From the NCBI GenBank assembly GCA_049970095.1, contig JBMFNP010000012.1, positions 1 to 35,232 of the forward strand: a stretch of DNA of 35,232 bases, read 5' to 3'. Each line of letters begins with the position of its first letter. Positions within the stretch are counted from its first letter, which is position 1. The stretch is from SKW197 sp049970095. GTDB taxonomy: Archaea > Thermoplasmatota > Thermoplasmata > Lutacidiplasmatales > SKW197. The notes beneath the pieces are model-generated. The model did no database searches and was not told the origin of the DNA. It saw nothing but the letters and a program-made list of their open reading frames with translations. Positions 24,733-34,900 of the stretch are shown in pieces. The translations under genes and the position numbers were made by a program.

Positions 24733-25889
24733 AAATGAGACGCATCCTGGCATTTACGAGGCGCACCCTTTTGCAGTTCCGCCACGACAGAAGGACATTT
24801 GCATTCATTATTGGAGTACCATTCCTGATGATTCTGATTTTCGGTTACACTTTCTCAGGAGAGGTGAACAATGTAAAGGTAATTTTTGTCTCTCATGACC
24901 GTGAGTTAAATACATCCAACATGCCTGGCTTCCCAACACAAAATCTCAATCTTTCCAGTTCCATCTATGAACATCTTGACAGAAAAACCCTTAATTTAGC
25001 TACAGAAACTGATTTAGAGAAGGGAAAGAGATGTGTGGAAAAAGGGGAGGCATGGGGATTAATATATGTTCCAGAAAATTTCACAGAGAATTTTGCGCAG
25101 GCAATAATTGGAAAGAACAGAAGTGCAGAGCTCACCCTCTATATTGATGGTTCAAATCCCCCAATCACCGCTGCTATTATAAATGCGATTACAACCGCAA
25201 TTAAAGATGCACTTACCAGTGCTGGCTTTAACTTCTCGCAGCAGAACCCAGTAAATCTGGAGAGGGTTTACATTTACGGAAGCGAGGACACAAAGTTCAT
25301 TGATTACTTTGCTCCTGGTGTAATGTCTTTTGCTATAATGATTGTTACCACAATGCTCACAATAATCCTTTTTGTAAATGAACGGAGAAATGGAACACTC
25401 CAGCGTATACTCACCACGCCTGCCAAACCTGAAGAAATTGTGCTCGGGTATGCTCTGGCATTTGCTCTTATCTGTATGCTTCAGAGCATTGTAATCATGT
25501 GTGCGGGCATCCTTTTGTTCGGAATAAAAATTGCAGGAAACATTTTACTTGCATTTCTGATTTTCTTCATGATTGGTGCGGGACATCTGGGGCTGGGAAT
25601 TCTGCTTTCTGCTGGTGCAAAAAATGAATTGCAAGCAATACAGTTCATTCCGTTTATCATTTTTCCATCCATACTCCTTGCTGGGCTTTTCTGGCCTGTA
25701 GAATCAATTCCCGCAATTCTGCAGCCATTAGCATATTTTATACCCCTCAGATACGGAATTGATGCTGAAAGAGGAATTATGGTGCGTGGCTGGGGGATTG
25801 AACATATCTGGGTTGACCTCGTGATCCTGTTCTTCTTTGCACTTCTCACAATCACAGCAAGTACCTGGATTCTCAGGCGAAAGGAATGA
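24729..25889 (+). CDS. ABC-2 type transporter permease
   Basis: 386 residues. One N-terminal transmembrane helix (FAFIIGVPFLMILIFGYTF), a large outer domain of about 150 residues, then five C-terminal helices with the ABC-2 core (FAPGVMSFAIMIVTTMLTII; NERRNGTLQRILTTPAKPEEIVLGY). This is the usual layout of drug or polysaccharide export permeases that pair with a DrrA-like ATPase. The frame is intact although the adjacent ATPase gene, which it overlaps by 4 nt, is broken. Either another ATPase serves it or it is newly orphaned. It ends exactly where the next gene, on the other strand, ends. Confidence 0.9.
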   Translation: MKMRRILAFTRRTLLQFRHDRRTFAFIIGVPFLMILIFGYTFSGEVNNVKVIFVSHDRELNTSNMPGFPTQNLNLSSSIYEHLDRKTLNLATETDLEKGKRCVEKGEAWGLIYVPENFTENFAQAIIGKNRSAELTLYIDGSNPPITAAIINAITTAIKDALTSAGFNFSQQNPVNLERVYIYGSEDTKFIDYFAPGVMSFAIMIVTTMLTIILFVNERRNGTLQRILTTPAKPEEIVLGYALAFALICMLQSIVIMCAGILLFGIKIAGNILLAFLIFFMIGAGHLGLGILLSAGAKNELQAIQFIPFIIFPSILLAGLFWPVESIPAILQPLAYFIPLRYGIDAERGIMVRGWGIEHIWVDLVILFFFALLTITASTWILRRKE

Positions 25890-26552
25890 TTAGCTCCCTT
25901 CATTATAAAGCTTCAGCTGGGAGCGAATAATAGTAAGAGGCTCTGCTTCCTCTTCATTTTTTTGTCCATCTTTCACCAGAGAGTCAGCATCTTCAATAAT
26001 TACCACACCACAACCCTCACATTTCTGGGCATAACAGTCAATGATTGCACCACAAATGGGGCATACGCACTTACTGTCTGGAGGAAAGAATGCAGTCTGA
26101 TGGAGTTTTATTACCTGCAAAAAGGTCTTTAAAAATGCGATCTGTCTGCGGTGAAATTTGTGCTTGTCTATACAAACAAGCATCAGTGAATCATGCTCAG
26201 ATACGAGGTCCGCAAGAGCCTTCAGGTTCATTGAGAGTTTTTCAAATGTGTGGGTGATTAGCAAAGGTGAGGGATCATCAAAAAGGATACATACCCTTTC
26301 ATTCTGGATTATCTGCTGGTGTAAATACTGCCAGAGTTTCTCTGTAGTATACTCTGTGTTTTCGACAAAGTAAATTACATTGATATCTATGTTCTGCACC
26401 CTGGGGCAGATCTCCTCTTTTGGAAAAGCGGAAAACCAGAGTTTGATTCTGTCTCCCGCAAGCTGTGCAAATGCAAGGCAGTCATTGATAGGGTCCTGTG
26501 TTACTGATATGTAGCTCTCATACCCGTCAAGGTATTTCATTTGCTTTGCCAT
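25890..26552 (-). CDS. DUF835-like protein with C-terminal zinc ribbon
   Basis: 220 residues. The first 150 follow the DUF835 pattern, a RecA-like fold without Walker motifs: a segment after YESYISVTQDP, IYFVENTEYTTEKLWQYLHQ, the hydrophobic strand VCILFDDPSPL, helix LKALADLVSEHDSLMLVCID, and a closing KFHRRQIAFLKTFL. A zinc ribbon follows at about 172-190 (CVCPICG ... KCEGCG), then an acidic tail. DUF835 proteins often accompany KaiC-like ATPases and sensor kinases in archaea. It lies 146 nt downstream of the coiled-coil gene on the same strand. Family assignment is moderate. Confidence 0.65.
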   Translation of the reverse strand: MAKQMKYLDGYESYISVTQDPINDCLAFAQLAGDRIKLWFSAFPKEEICPRVQNIDINVIYFVENTEYTTEKLWQYLHQQIIQNERVCILFDDPSPLLITHTFEKLSMNLKALADLVSEHDSLMLVCIDKHKFHRRQIAFLKTFLQVIKLHQTAFFPPDSKCVCPICGAIIDCYAQKCEGCGVVIIEDADSLVKDGQKNEEEAEPLTIIRSQLKLYNEGS

Positions 26553-26698
26553 ATCCTGCTGAGGATATACTCATTCTCAATATAAACATTTTTCTCTGCC
26601 TGCTGCTGTGTTGTTATGTGTTTCGTTTTTCTCACCTCTCAGTTTTTTGTAAGATATGGAAAATAGGGGTACTTTTGTAGATTCTGGTTAGAAAGATC

Positions 26699-27625
26699 CT
26701 ATTTTTTGCCCTCAATGGCATCTAGATACTCTTTTAATTTATTCATATCCTCTTCCGTCTTTTTTGAGAGTACTGCCAGTTCCTGTTCCTTATTTCTCAG
26801 TTTTTCTTCCCATTCCATGAGTTTCTTTTCTGTTTCGGCAAGGGTTTTGATGCGTTCTTCCATTAATGCCTCAGAATTTCTCAATTTTGTTTCTTTGTAC
26901 TCAATTTCTGCTTTCATTTCTATGAGTTTTTCCTTTTCCACTTCCAGAGCTCTCAATCTGGTGGAGATACTGCCTTCCCTTTCCTCCAACTCTCTCTTTT
27001 TCTTTTCAATCTCAGCACTCATATCCTTTACTCTTTTTTCCTCTGCAGATGCCCACTCAATTTTTTCCCTGCATTCCTCACTTATAAGTTTCTCATTTTC
27101 CTCAATTTCAGCAAGGCGTCTTCTTCCCTCCTCCACTTTTTTTTCTATTTCTTCTAGTTTGAGAACCGCCTCCCTTTCTCTCTCAGCCAGTTCCCTTTCC
27201 CTGCCCGCAATTCGCTCCTCTGCCTTCTGCAACTCATTTTCCCTCTCAGCAATCCTTTTTTCCCGCTCTGCAACCTCTGACTCCTTTGCCTCAATCGCAG
27301 TTGCCTCAGCCTTCAATGCCTCCTCCCTCTGCTTGATTTCTGCCATCACTGTTTCTATGTGGTGTTCTCTCTCAGCCAGTTCCCTTTCCCTGCTCGCAAT
27401 TCGCTCCTCTGCCTTCTGCAACTCATTTTCCTTCTCAGCAATCCTTTTTTCCAACTCTGCAATCTCATTCTCTCTAACTGAAACTTTCTCCTCAAGTTCT
27501 TTAACCTGCTCTTCCCTCTCTTTAAGTTCCTTCTCCTTCCTTTTGAAGCGCTCACACATTTCCTGTATCTGGTTTACAAGTTCTCCAAGAGAAGAATTTG
27601 TATTCTCAACCAAGTTTGTTACCAC
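26699..27625 (-). CDS. long coiled-coil protein with internal duplication
   Basis: 308 residues, almost all Glu, Lys, Arg, Leu and Ala in heptads, with no signal peptide, membrane helix or enzymatic motif; a single long rod of roughly 280 residues is predicted. Residues 59-87 and 122-150 are nearly identical, nine heptads apart, reflecting a recent DNA duplication. Only two cysteines. The open frame begins with GTG at 27625, but a TTG four codons later (27613) has AGGTGG 8 nt upstream and may be the true start. The gene begins only 15 nt after tRNA-Pro on the same strand. Possible roles (structural, scaffold, chromosome-associated) cannot be told apart. Confidence 0.8.
   Translation of the reverse strand: MVTNLVENTNSSLGELVNQIQEMCERFKRKEKELKEREEQVKELEEKVSVRENEIAELEKRIAEKENELQKAEERIASRERELAEREHHIETVMAEIKQREEALKAEATAIEAKESEVAEREKRIAERENELQKAEERIAGRERELAEREREAVLKLEEIEKKVEEGRRRLAEIEENEKLISEECREKIEWASAEEKRVKDMSAEIEKKKRELEEREGSISTRLRALEVEKEKLIEMKAEIEYKETKLRNSEALMEERIKTLAETEKKLMEWEEKLRNKEQELAVLSKKTEEDMNKLKEYLDAIEGKK
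27176..27263. repeat. 88-bp direct repeat, copy 1 (within the coiled-coil gene)
   Basis: Matches 27365-27452 at 86 of 88 positions, with differences in the CTGCCCGC/CTGCTCGC and TTCCCTC/TTCCTTC stretches. The copies are offset by 189 bp, exactly 63 codons, so frame and heptad phase are kept. Confidence 0.9.
27365..27452. repeat. 88-bp direct repeat, copy 2 (within the coiled-coil gene)
   Basis: Second copy of the in-frame duplication. Near-identity at the DNA level, including silent positions, points to a recent event or gene conversion. Confidence 0.9.
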
Positions 27626-27640
27626 CTAATGTTGCATTGA

Positions 27641-27741
27641 TGGGGCCGTCCAGATTTGAACTGGAGTCTCAAGCTTTTTCTGACGCCTGTTGGAAGGGTC
27701 ACCCAAAGCTCGTAGGATAGGCCAAGCTACCCCACGGCCCC
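27641..27741 (-). tRNA. tRNA-Pro(TGG) with a 26-nt anticodon-loop intron
   Basis: 101-nt gene, 75 nt after splicing. Acceptor GGGGCCG/CGGCCCC with discriminator A; T-stem TCCAG/CTGGA around TTCAAAT; anticodon stem CGAGC/GCTTG; spliced loop TTTGGGA with anticodon TGG. The intron sits at the canonical 37/38 position. No CCA encoded. A TATA-like stretch (about 27769-27785) lies upstream. The coiled-coil gene starts 15 nt downstream. Confidence 0.9.
27676..27701 (-). other. intron of tRNA-Pro at 37/38
   Basis: 26 nt. Inner helix TGAC/GTCA, outer helix the anticodon stem CGAGC/GCTTG, 3' bulge AAA, 5' bulge in the GGG/T region. The central helix is weak (T-A, T-A, T-G, then a mismatch), so this is a relaxed BHB. 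Confidence 0.8.
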
Positions 27742-27880
27742 GCATGCTCCATCTTTCCCCAATAAACAGGAAAAATAAATAACTTACTTTAGTGAGCAAC
27801 AGCGTATGTTTACACAGATTCCCTATCAGTTTACCCCAATTCCTTAAATACCCCCAAATGTATATTCATGTGGTGATCAC

Positions 27881-28888
27881 ATGCCCTTCAACCTCCAAAT
27901 TGAGAATCTAATGCATGGCACAGAACTTCTGAAAAGGGGATTTGCTAAAATGCAGAAAGGTGGCGTAATAATGGATGTGACTAATGCAGAGCAGGCAAAA
28001 ATTGCAGAGGAGGCAGGTGCTGTTGCTGTGATGGCGCTGGAAAGAGTGCCTGCGGACATAAGGGCTGAGGGCGGTGTTGCCAGGATGGCAGATATAAACA
28101 AAATTCGTGAAATCATGGAGGCTGTGAGCATTCCTGTAATGGCAAAATGCAGAATAGGCCATATTGCTGAGGCAAAAGCACTTGAAATTATTGGTGTAGA
28201 TATGATTGATGAATCCGAGGTGCTCACGCCTGCAGACCCTTTTTACCATGTGGATAAACGCAAATTCAGTGTGCCTTTTGTGTGCGGTTGCAGGAACCTG
28301 GGTGAGGCTGTGCGCAGAATATGGGAAGGAGCGGCAATGATAAGGACAAAGGGTGAGGCAGGCACCGGAAATGTGATTGAGGCTGTGCGGCATCAGAGAA
28401 TGGTTACTGGTGCAGTTGCAAAACTGAAGGAATTAAATGAAGATGGATTGCGAAAACTTGCAATAAATTATGCCCAGAGTTATGTGAATGCTGCACTTGC
28501 ATTCTACCCAGACCAGCAGATTGAAGAAGATACCCCTGTTTTTTATGAATACACATACAAAGATGTGGTGGAGGGGATTCTTTCTATTCTTAAAGAAATC
28601 CGGAAAATCCAGAGATTGCCTGTTGTGAATTTTGCAGCGGGTGGTATTGCTACACCTGCGGATGCTGCCCTGATGATGATGCTTGGTTCAGATGGTGTTT
28701 TTGTGGGCTCTGGAATATTCAAATCAGAGAATCCTGCAAAGAGGGCAAAGGCGATTGTGGAAGCAGTCACCTACTATGATGACCCAGCGGTTATTGCAGA
28801 GAACTCAAAAGGGCTTGGGGAGGCGATGAAAGGAATTGAAATTTCTGAGTTAACAGAGGAAAAAAGATTGCAGGAAAGGGGCTGGTAA
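27881..28888 (+). CDS. pdxS: pyridoxal 5'-phosphate synthase subunit PdxS
   Basis: 335-residue (beta/alpha)8 synthase that makes PLP from ribose 5-phosphate, glyceraldehyde 3-phosphate and ammonia. Key residues are present: GGVIMDVTN (Asp32), PVMAKCRIGH (Schiff-base Lys89), RTKGEAGTGN (second Lys157, phosphate loop) and FAAGGIATPADAAL. The ammonia-supplying glutaminase PdxT is not adjacent, so it must be elsewhere. GGTGATC lies just before the ATG and a TATA-like TTAAATACC at about 27844-27852. Confidence 0.97.
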   Translation: MPFNLQIENLMHGTELLKRGFAKMQKGGVIMDVTNAEQAKIAEEAGAVAVMALERVPADIRAEGGVARMADINKIREIMEAVSIPVMAKCRIGHIAEAKALEIIGVDMIDESEVLTPADPFYHVDKRKFSVPFVCGCRNLGEAVRRIWEGAAMIRTKGEAGTGNVIEAVRHQRMVTGAVAKLKELNEDGLRKLAINYAQSYVNAALAFYPDQQIEEDTPVFYEYTYKDVVEGILSILKEIRKIQRLPVVNFAAGGIATPADAALMMMLGSDGVFVGSGIFKSENPAKRAKAIVEAVTYYDDPAVIAENSKGLGEAMKGIEISELTEEKRLQERGW

Positions 28889-28912
28889 ATTTTAAAATTT
28901 AAAAAAATTTAA
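28889..28912. terminator. AT-rich convergent terminator between pdxS and the giant protease gene
   Basis: Runs of T and A with no GC cover the space between the two stop codons. The minus strand shows seven consecutive T (28901-28907), suited to terminating the protease transcript; the plus strand has shorter T runs for pdxS. Confidence 0.5.
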
Positions 28913-28917
28913 TTGGG

Positions 28918-31900
28918 TTAGAGAGGGATTTCCACATCGTATGGCACATATATCCAGTATCCTCTGCCAGGAGTGATCTGGGCATTAGCAGGTAGGGTGT
29001 AGGGCAAACCAGTATCAATGCTTTCAATTGTTGAGCCAGATGGTAGTGCAGCAAGCAGTTGTTGCCCTGTAATGCTCTTGTTCAGATTGATGCCTACCAT
29101 GTTCCAGCCTTTCTTGAGGAAAACTGTAGTATTTGCTGGTAGAAGGAAATCTGTAAGGGTTAATTGGGAGTTAATAGTTACATTTATTGCGATTGCCATC
29201 GTTGAATTTATCGTCAGAAGTGTGTTCTCAATCTTGAATGGAGCATATGTAAGCCATTTGTTCTGTGATGGCGAGAAATACCATACAATGCTATACATAC
29301 CACTGATCTGCGAGAGTATTTCAGCAATATTCTTTTCACCGAGAACTGGCAGGGAGACAAAATTCACTCCTTTTCTCAATGCCACACTGAAATGCTCTCG
29401 AAGCACAAAGAAGGTTGTGGTTTTCAGGTTATTTATGGGCAGTTGATCTGTGCACGTGCTCACCCTTGCAATCACCCTGTAAGCACCTGCAGAGAAGGAC
29501 ATTGTGAATCCCTGTGTTACCGAGGAACCACTTGCAATTGCTGGCAGTGTAAAATTCCATTTCCCAACAAAGGTTTCGTTGGTTAATTGAAGTGCAGTAA
29601 GTTTGATGTCATCAATATACCAGCCATCTCCTGTTATAGCGTAATCAGAATATAACCTGAACCTCAGCGTTATAGTAGAGCCAGCATATTCTGAGAGGTC
29701 AACTGAAACCATTGTCCATGTAGAGAGATTTCCTGTATAACTGGAGAGTACGTGCCATGTTGCACCATTATCTGTACTTAACTCTACATATCCGAAATCA
29801 TAGTTATTTTCAAAATCATATTTATGCCAGAAGGTTAGATTAACCACACTATTTGATGGAAGTGAGATCTGGGTTGCATAGGTGGCAGAGATATTCTGGT
29901 TGTTTGTATAATTGCCAGATGGTGAATCAGTAAGTGCATAACTTCCAGTATGTGCGGTAGTGGTTAAACCCCAGGGATTCTGGAGCACCCAGTTGCCAGT
30001 GCCACTCTCAAAACTCTCATTGATAATTTCCATAGCCGCTGCATCATAAGAATAGACATCAAATGTAAGGAGAGAGGATGCACAGCTCTGTGCACCATAA
30101 TTTTTCACAACTGCAGAAACATAACCCACACCCGCAGGTTGAGAACTACCATTTTCTGGATAAATCTCTGCAATTCCAATGTCGTACTGGAGATCAAGCC
30201 ATGTTAGAATTCTCTGCATTATTTCACTCTTGTTGGAAATTGTGTCACTGCCTTCAAAATATTCGCATGCAAGATAATAAACCCTGTATGTGCCTGTACT
30301 CACAGAGATTGCTGCCCCTTTCGTGCTGCCACGGTAGTAAAATGAGAGCGAGGCGTAGCTGTCATTCGGGGCAATTACATCAGGGTAATTTCCTGTAATC
30401 TGTATGTTTGAGAAACCATCAGAAACAGGGTCCCCTGAAATTCCATCAAGTGCGTTTATGTTTGCATCATCTGCGATATATTTAGCATGTAAATAGTTTT
30501 GATAAAACCCATCTGCGTCATTAGCAATGTCATAACCAATATCTTCACCGCTAATAAACAGCTTGCCACCATTATCAAGAAATGCTGTAATTTTGTTTTT
30601 CTCTGTGGAATCCAGTGTTGAGAATCCCTTGCACACCCAGAGTACCACCTTGTAAGCGCTCAGGTCTGCAGTACTGGATGTTGCTATGTCATAGTTAATC
30701 GCAAGATTGTTGAGGACAGTTTTGTAATAGGAGAGGTATGCTCCACCACTATCATCAACTAATAAGATTTTAGGTTTGATTTGCGTCTGGGTGAGCACAC
30801 TCCGCACTTTTGTGGAATTACCTAAGGATGTACCTATTACTGTGATGTTTGCGATTTCCTCAGGCTGGGCTGTAGCGGGTGCACTTACAGTGAAATTCAC
30901 GGTTCTGTTCTCACCTGGCTGGAGAGTAACATTCAATATAGAAACTGTGTTCTGCACTTTGAAACTGTATGTCTCCTCGGGTGCATATATTGGCAATATT
31001 GCACTTCTGTTTGTGTTTATTGCCTCAATGTAATAATATACTGTAGTTCCATAGGGCTGGGGTGGAATTGTGGCTGTGTAATTGTTGCCACCAGAATTTG
31101 TCATTTGAATCACATTGAAATTGCCAGTTGTTTTCCAATATAGATTAACTGCAGTTAGTGTTAGGTTTGAAGTAATGCTGGCATTGATAGTATAGCCATT
31201 AACAGTGTCATTTGTATTCTGAAGTGGTGTGTGCTGGATTACAGGGCTTTCATAATACAAATCCCATGCCCTCCATATTGCATAGAGAGCACCTTCAAGA
31301 TTAGCCTGGCATATCTGTGTTATTGAGGATGCAGGTGGCTGGAAACTTGTTCCACCAAGTTCTATTGTAAACGGAAATGTTGGTGTTCCCCATACATACT
31401 TTGAGTATCCATATGTCCAGTCGTCTGTGTCTCCTGTTGTCAAATAACTGTCACCGCTCTGCATCGGTTCATATGTTGAAGTGCCAGATTCCGTAGTGAT
31501 CCTTGCTGCAATTTCCTGGGCAAGTTTTTTCTGATATGTGACATCTGGTGTTGTAAGCACAGGTGAGCCCCCGTGCTCAGGTGAGTATGCATAACCCCAT
31601 GGATAGTAAACAACCTCTCCGTAGCTATGATAAGAAATTGAGATTGCCAGCTGGTTGTTCTGGTCATGCAAACTGATTATGAAATCTCTGATTGCCTGTG
31701 TTTCTGGTTCTGAGAATGGAGCTGGCCCACAATAAATCTCATCTGAGGTTGAATGGCTTGCACCAGAACCACCCCATGCCCCATTTGGATCTCCGTTCTG
31801 TGAGCCATTGTAGTTTCTGTTGAGGTCAACACCATATGTGCCATCACCATTGTTTCTCCGGTTTTTCCTCCAGTCGCCAACATACTGGGAGTATTCCAAC

Positions 31901-34900
31901 CCATCTGGATTTACAACGGGAATTATATAAATCTCTCTGTTGTTTACCAGATATGTAGCTCGTGGATCTAAATTATAGTTGTCTACAAGGTACTGGGCAA
32001 TGTACAACGGAACCTCTGCAGAAATCCATTCTCTTGCATGGTGCAACCCATATATTGCGATATCTGGCTCACCGGTTTCATTTATATCCACATTGTCCGA
32101 GATTTTCAGGCACCAGAGATTCCTTCCTTCCCATGATGTCCCTATACTATAAAGTTTTGCAATTGATGTATGGGAGGAAGCAATCCCCTGAAGGATCTCC
32201 GTGATCTCAGTGTAGTTGTGGTACCCATTCACAAGTCTGAGTTTTGGAGCACCCGCTCTCCTGCTCTCCTCAAATACTGCACTCCAGTTTGTGGGATTGT
32301 CTATTGTGAGCTGAATGGTATCCTGATATGTGCCTGTATTTTTGACTGTGATTGGATATGTATGGGAACCTCCTGCCTGCACATAACTTCTGTTTGCAGT
32401 GCATGTAAGTTCAAAATTATATCCATAAACTGTAATCAGGATACTTCCTGTATTGTTCAGGTCTGTGAGTTCAGGAATCTCATGGTATGGATCAGCCACC
32501 ACATAAATTGTCCTTACACCTGCATAGTTTGTGGTGTCAAAGGAAGCAGTTGCGTTCTTGCTTGAGCCCGCAGCAATATCTCCCACATTTACCAATGCAA
32601 ATGCTGGGTTGTTCACAGCATCAACATAGAACCCTACACTTACATTGGTTGCACTCCAGTTTATACCCACATTTGCAATTGTAGCATTTATAGTAACTAA
32701 CATACCCTCAGAGGGATTTGAGTTTGAAACCGAGATTGATTGTACCGTGAGGTCTGGTAAATTCGGATTCTGGGCTACTGTCACATTTATTGAGGCATAC
32801 AGGGAGTAATCCTTGCCATCATATGCCCTTGCAAATATTCTGTGCACCCCAACCTCAAGTTTGGTTGCATCCAGCACATAACTCCACAATGTTGTGCCTG
32901 TTGCATTATACCAATCTTCTCTATCTACTTTCACTTGCACATACTGGACTGTCCCTCCGTCTCCATTATCATCGGCAGTGCCTGTTATAGTGGTGGAAGA
33001 TGTCTGGTAAATCACACTCCCTTCCGCTGGTGATGTGATGCTTACATGGGGCTCTACATTTGGCACATTTGTTCCTGCAATAAATGCGTTGAGAAATTCA
33101 TCCCATGAAGTCTCTTTTGGATACATCATAGTGTCAAATTGTGTGTTATACGAAGTAGAAATGTAGCACTTGAGACCATGTGCATTAGGGGTGTAGGAGT
33201 TGTGTCCTTCCCACATAATTGCCTTGTTCGGATCTGGGGTGAGGGCATCCCTGAGGGCTACTGCAGCAGCATAAATCTCAGGGTCGCTTGTCTGGGGAAT
33301 TTGACCTATCAGCAAGTCCACAAAGTGATAGAAATCCCTGTCAAACCCATACCCATACGCCTCCTGGAATGCCTGGGCATTGCTTCTTGCATATTCTATC
33401 TGGTTTTTGAAATCACCGGTACGGTGCCGCAGTTTCTGTGCAAGATTATTGGCTAAAGGTACAACTTCGTAATCAAAGAGAGTATTGTTAATTACTGCCA
33501 TTGTATCCAGTTGTTGGGAGGCATATGCCTTTACATATTCGTCCCATGCATGATAGGCAAATTCAACTACAGTAATATTCGGATAGTTTTTTGGCCAGGA
33601 AAAAATGAGGTCATATGGCCAGCCATCTCCTGCAATACTATCCTCTGAGTTCATTGTGTAGTTTGTGAATGCCTTTGCCTGATAGGTTACTGCCTCTGAA
33701 GCCATGAGGCATTCATCTCCCGTCCATATGTCCCAGAGCACCTGCCTTCCTGTCAAATTTCGCAGGGTATCCAGTTCCTGCCGAAATTCCGCCATTTCCT
33801 GATGATCTCCATTTGTGTCATCCCAGCACTGCCCTATCCATGAACCACCATGATCCCAGAAATCAAAGAATGTGTGATTTGCAGGAAAATTTTCAAATAC
33901 AAATTTTGCAAAGTCCACAACAGTGCCCACTGCACCCATATTAACTTCGGCTCCCCATGAAGAATTAACCTGGCTAAGAGGGATTTGAGGCGAGGTTACC
34001 GTGCTGGTATCACTATCCTGCTGAATGTAATATAGTTTTGAATCACCATTACTTGCACCATCAAATAACACCACAATGTTCATCCAGTCCTGTGATCCCA
34101 CTGTTTCCATTTCATTCAGGTCATCAATTCCAAAACTCTCAAGATTGTTGTCCGCATCAAGGAATACTACAAATGTCCAGTTTTTCGGGGGTTGGGGTAA
34201 TGGGGGTGTAGGTTTTGCAGTGTGTGAATCTTCTCTCTTCTCAATTCTTGTTGTGTGGAAATACCGGGTGGCAATCCCTGCATCTACATTTAGAATATAA
34301 GTACCTTTATCCTCCACCCAATTTATGGTTAAACCGTTTGCTGGACTGAAGGAGAGCTCTGTGGGGAGATATTGGGTGTCCCAGTATTTTATTTCATCCC
34401 ATTTAAAACAGTCAACACTCTGGTAAATATGCACTCCTTTTCCATTGTGATTTTTTCCGCTCACACCAAGATAAAAGTTTCCGTTCAGGTAGGCAAGAGT
34501 GGCGTTTCTCCCTTGAATATCCATGGAGAACATTTTAAAATTTTTACCATTGTTTTCTCCAACAGACACCCAGACGGTTCCAAGTGCACCGATTGTCACA
34601 CTTACAATGTGCTCATCAATGCACAACACTGCAGGACGGGAATAGCCGAGAAATACTGGCTCTGAAAATCTTTTGTTGTCAAACCACGCAAGATAAGAGA
34701 GAATGTTTCTGCTTGTTGCATCTTCCCAGATTATGCCAGTTTTTCCGTCATATTTCAATGTACTGATAGAAATTACATTTCTGGCACCACCATATCTTGA
34801 AACATCGCCACCAATCTGATATACTATGTTTCCATTTTCAATCCAAACACTGCACTGAATTCCATTGGAAGCAAAGGATATTTTGCTCTGGGGCATATAA

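Noticed and set aside
26706..27629. 307-codon open frame on the plus strand, rich in Ser and Phe
   Set aside because: It is the exact antisense of the coiled-coil gene; repetitive Glu/Lys codons produce Ser/Phe-rich antisense frames without stops.
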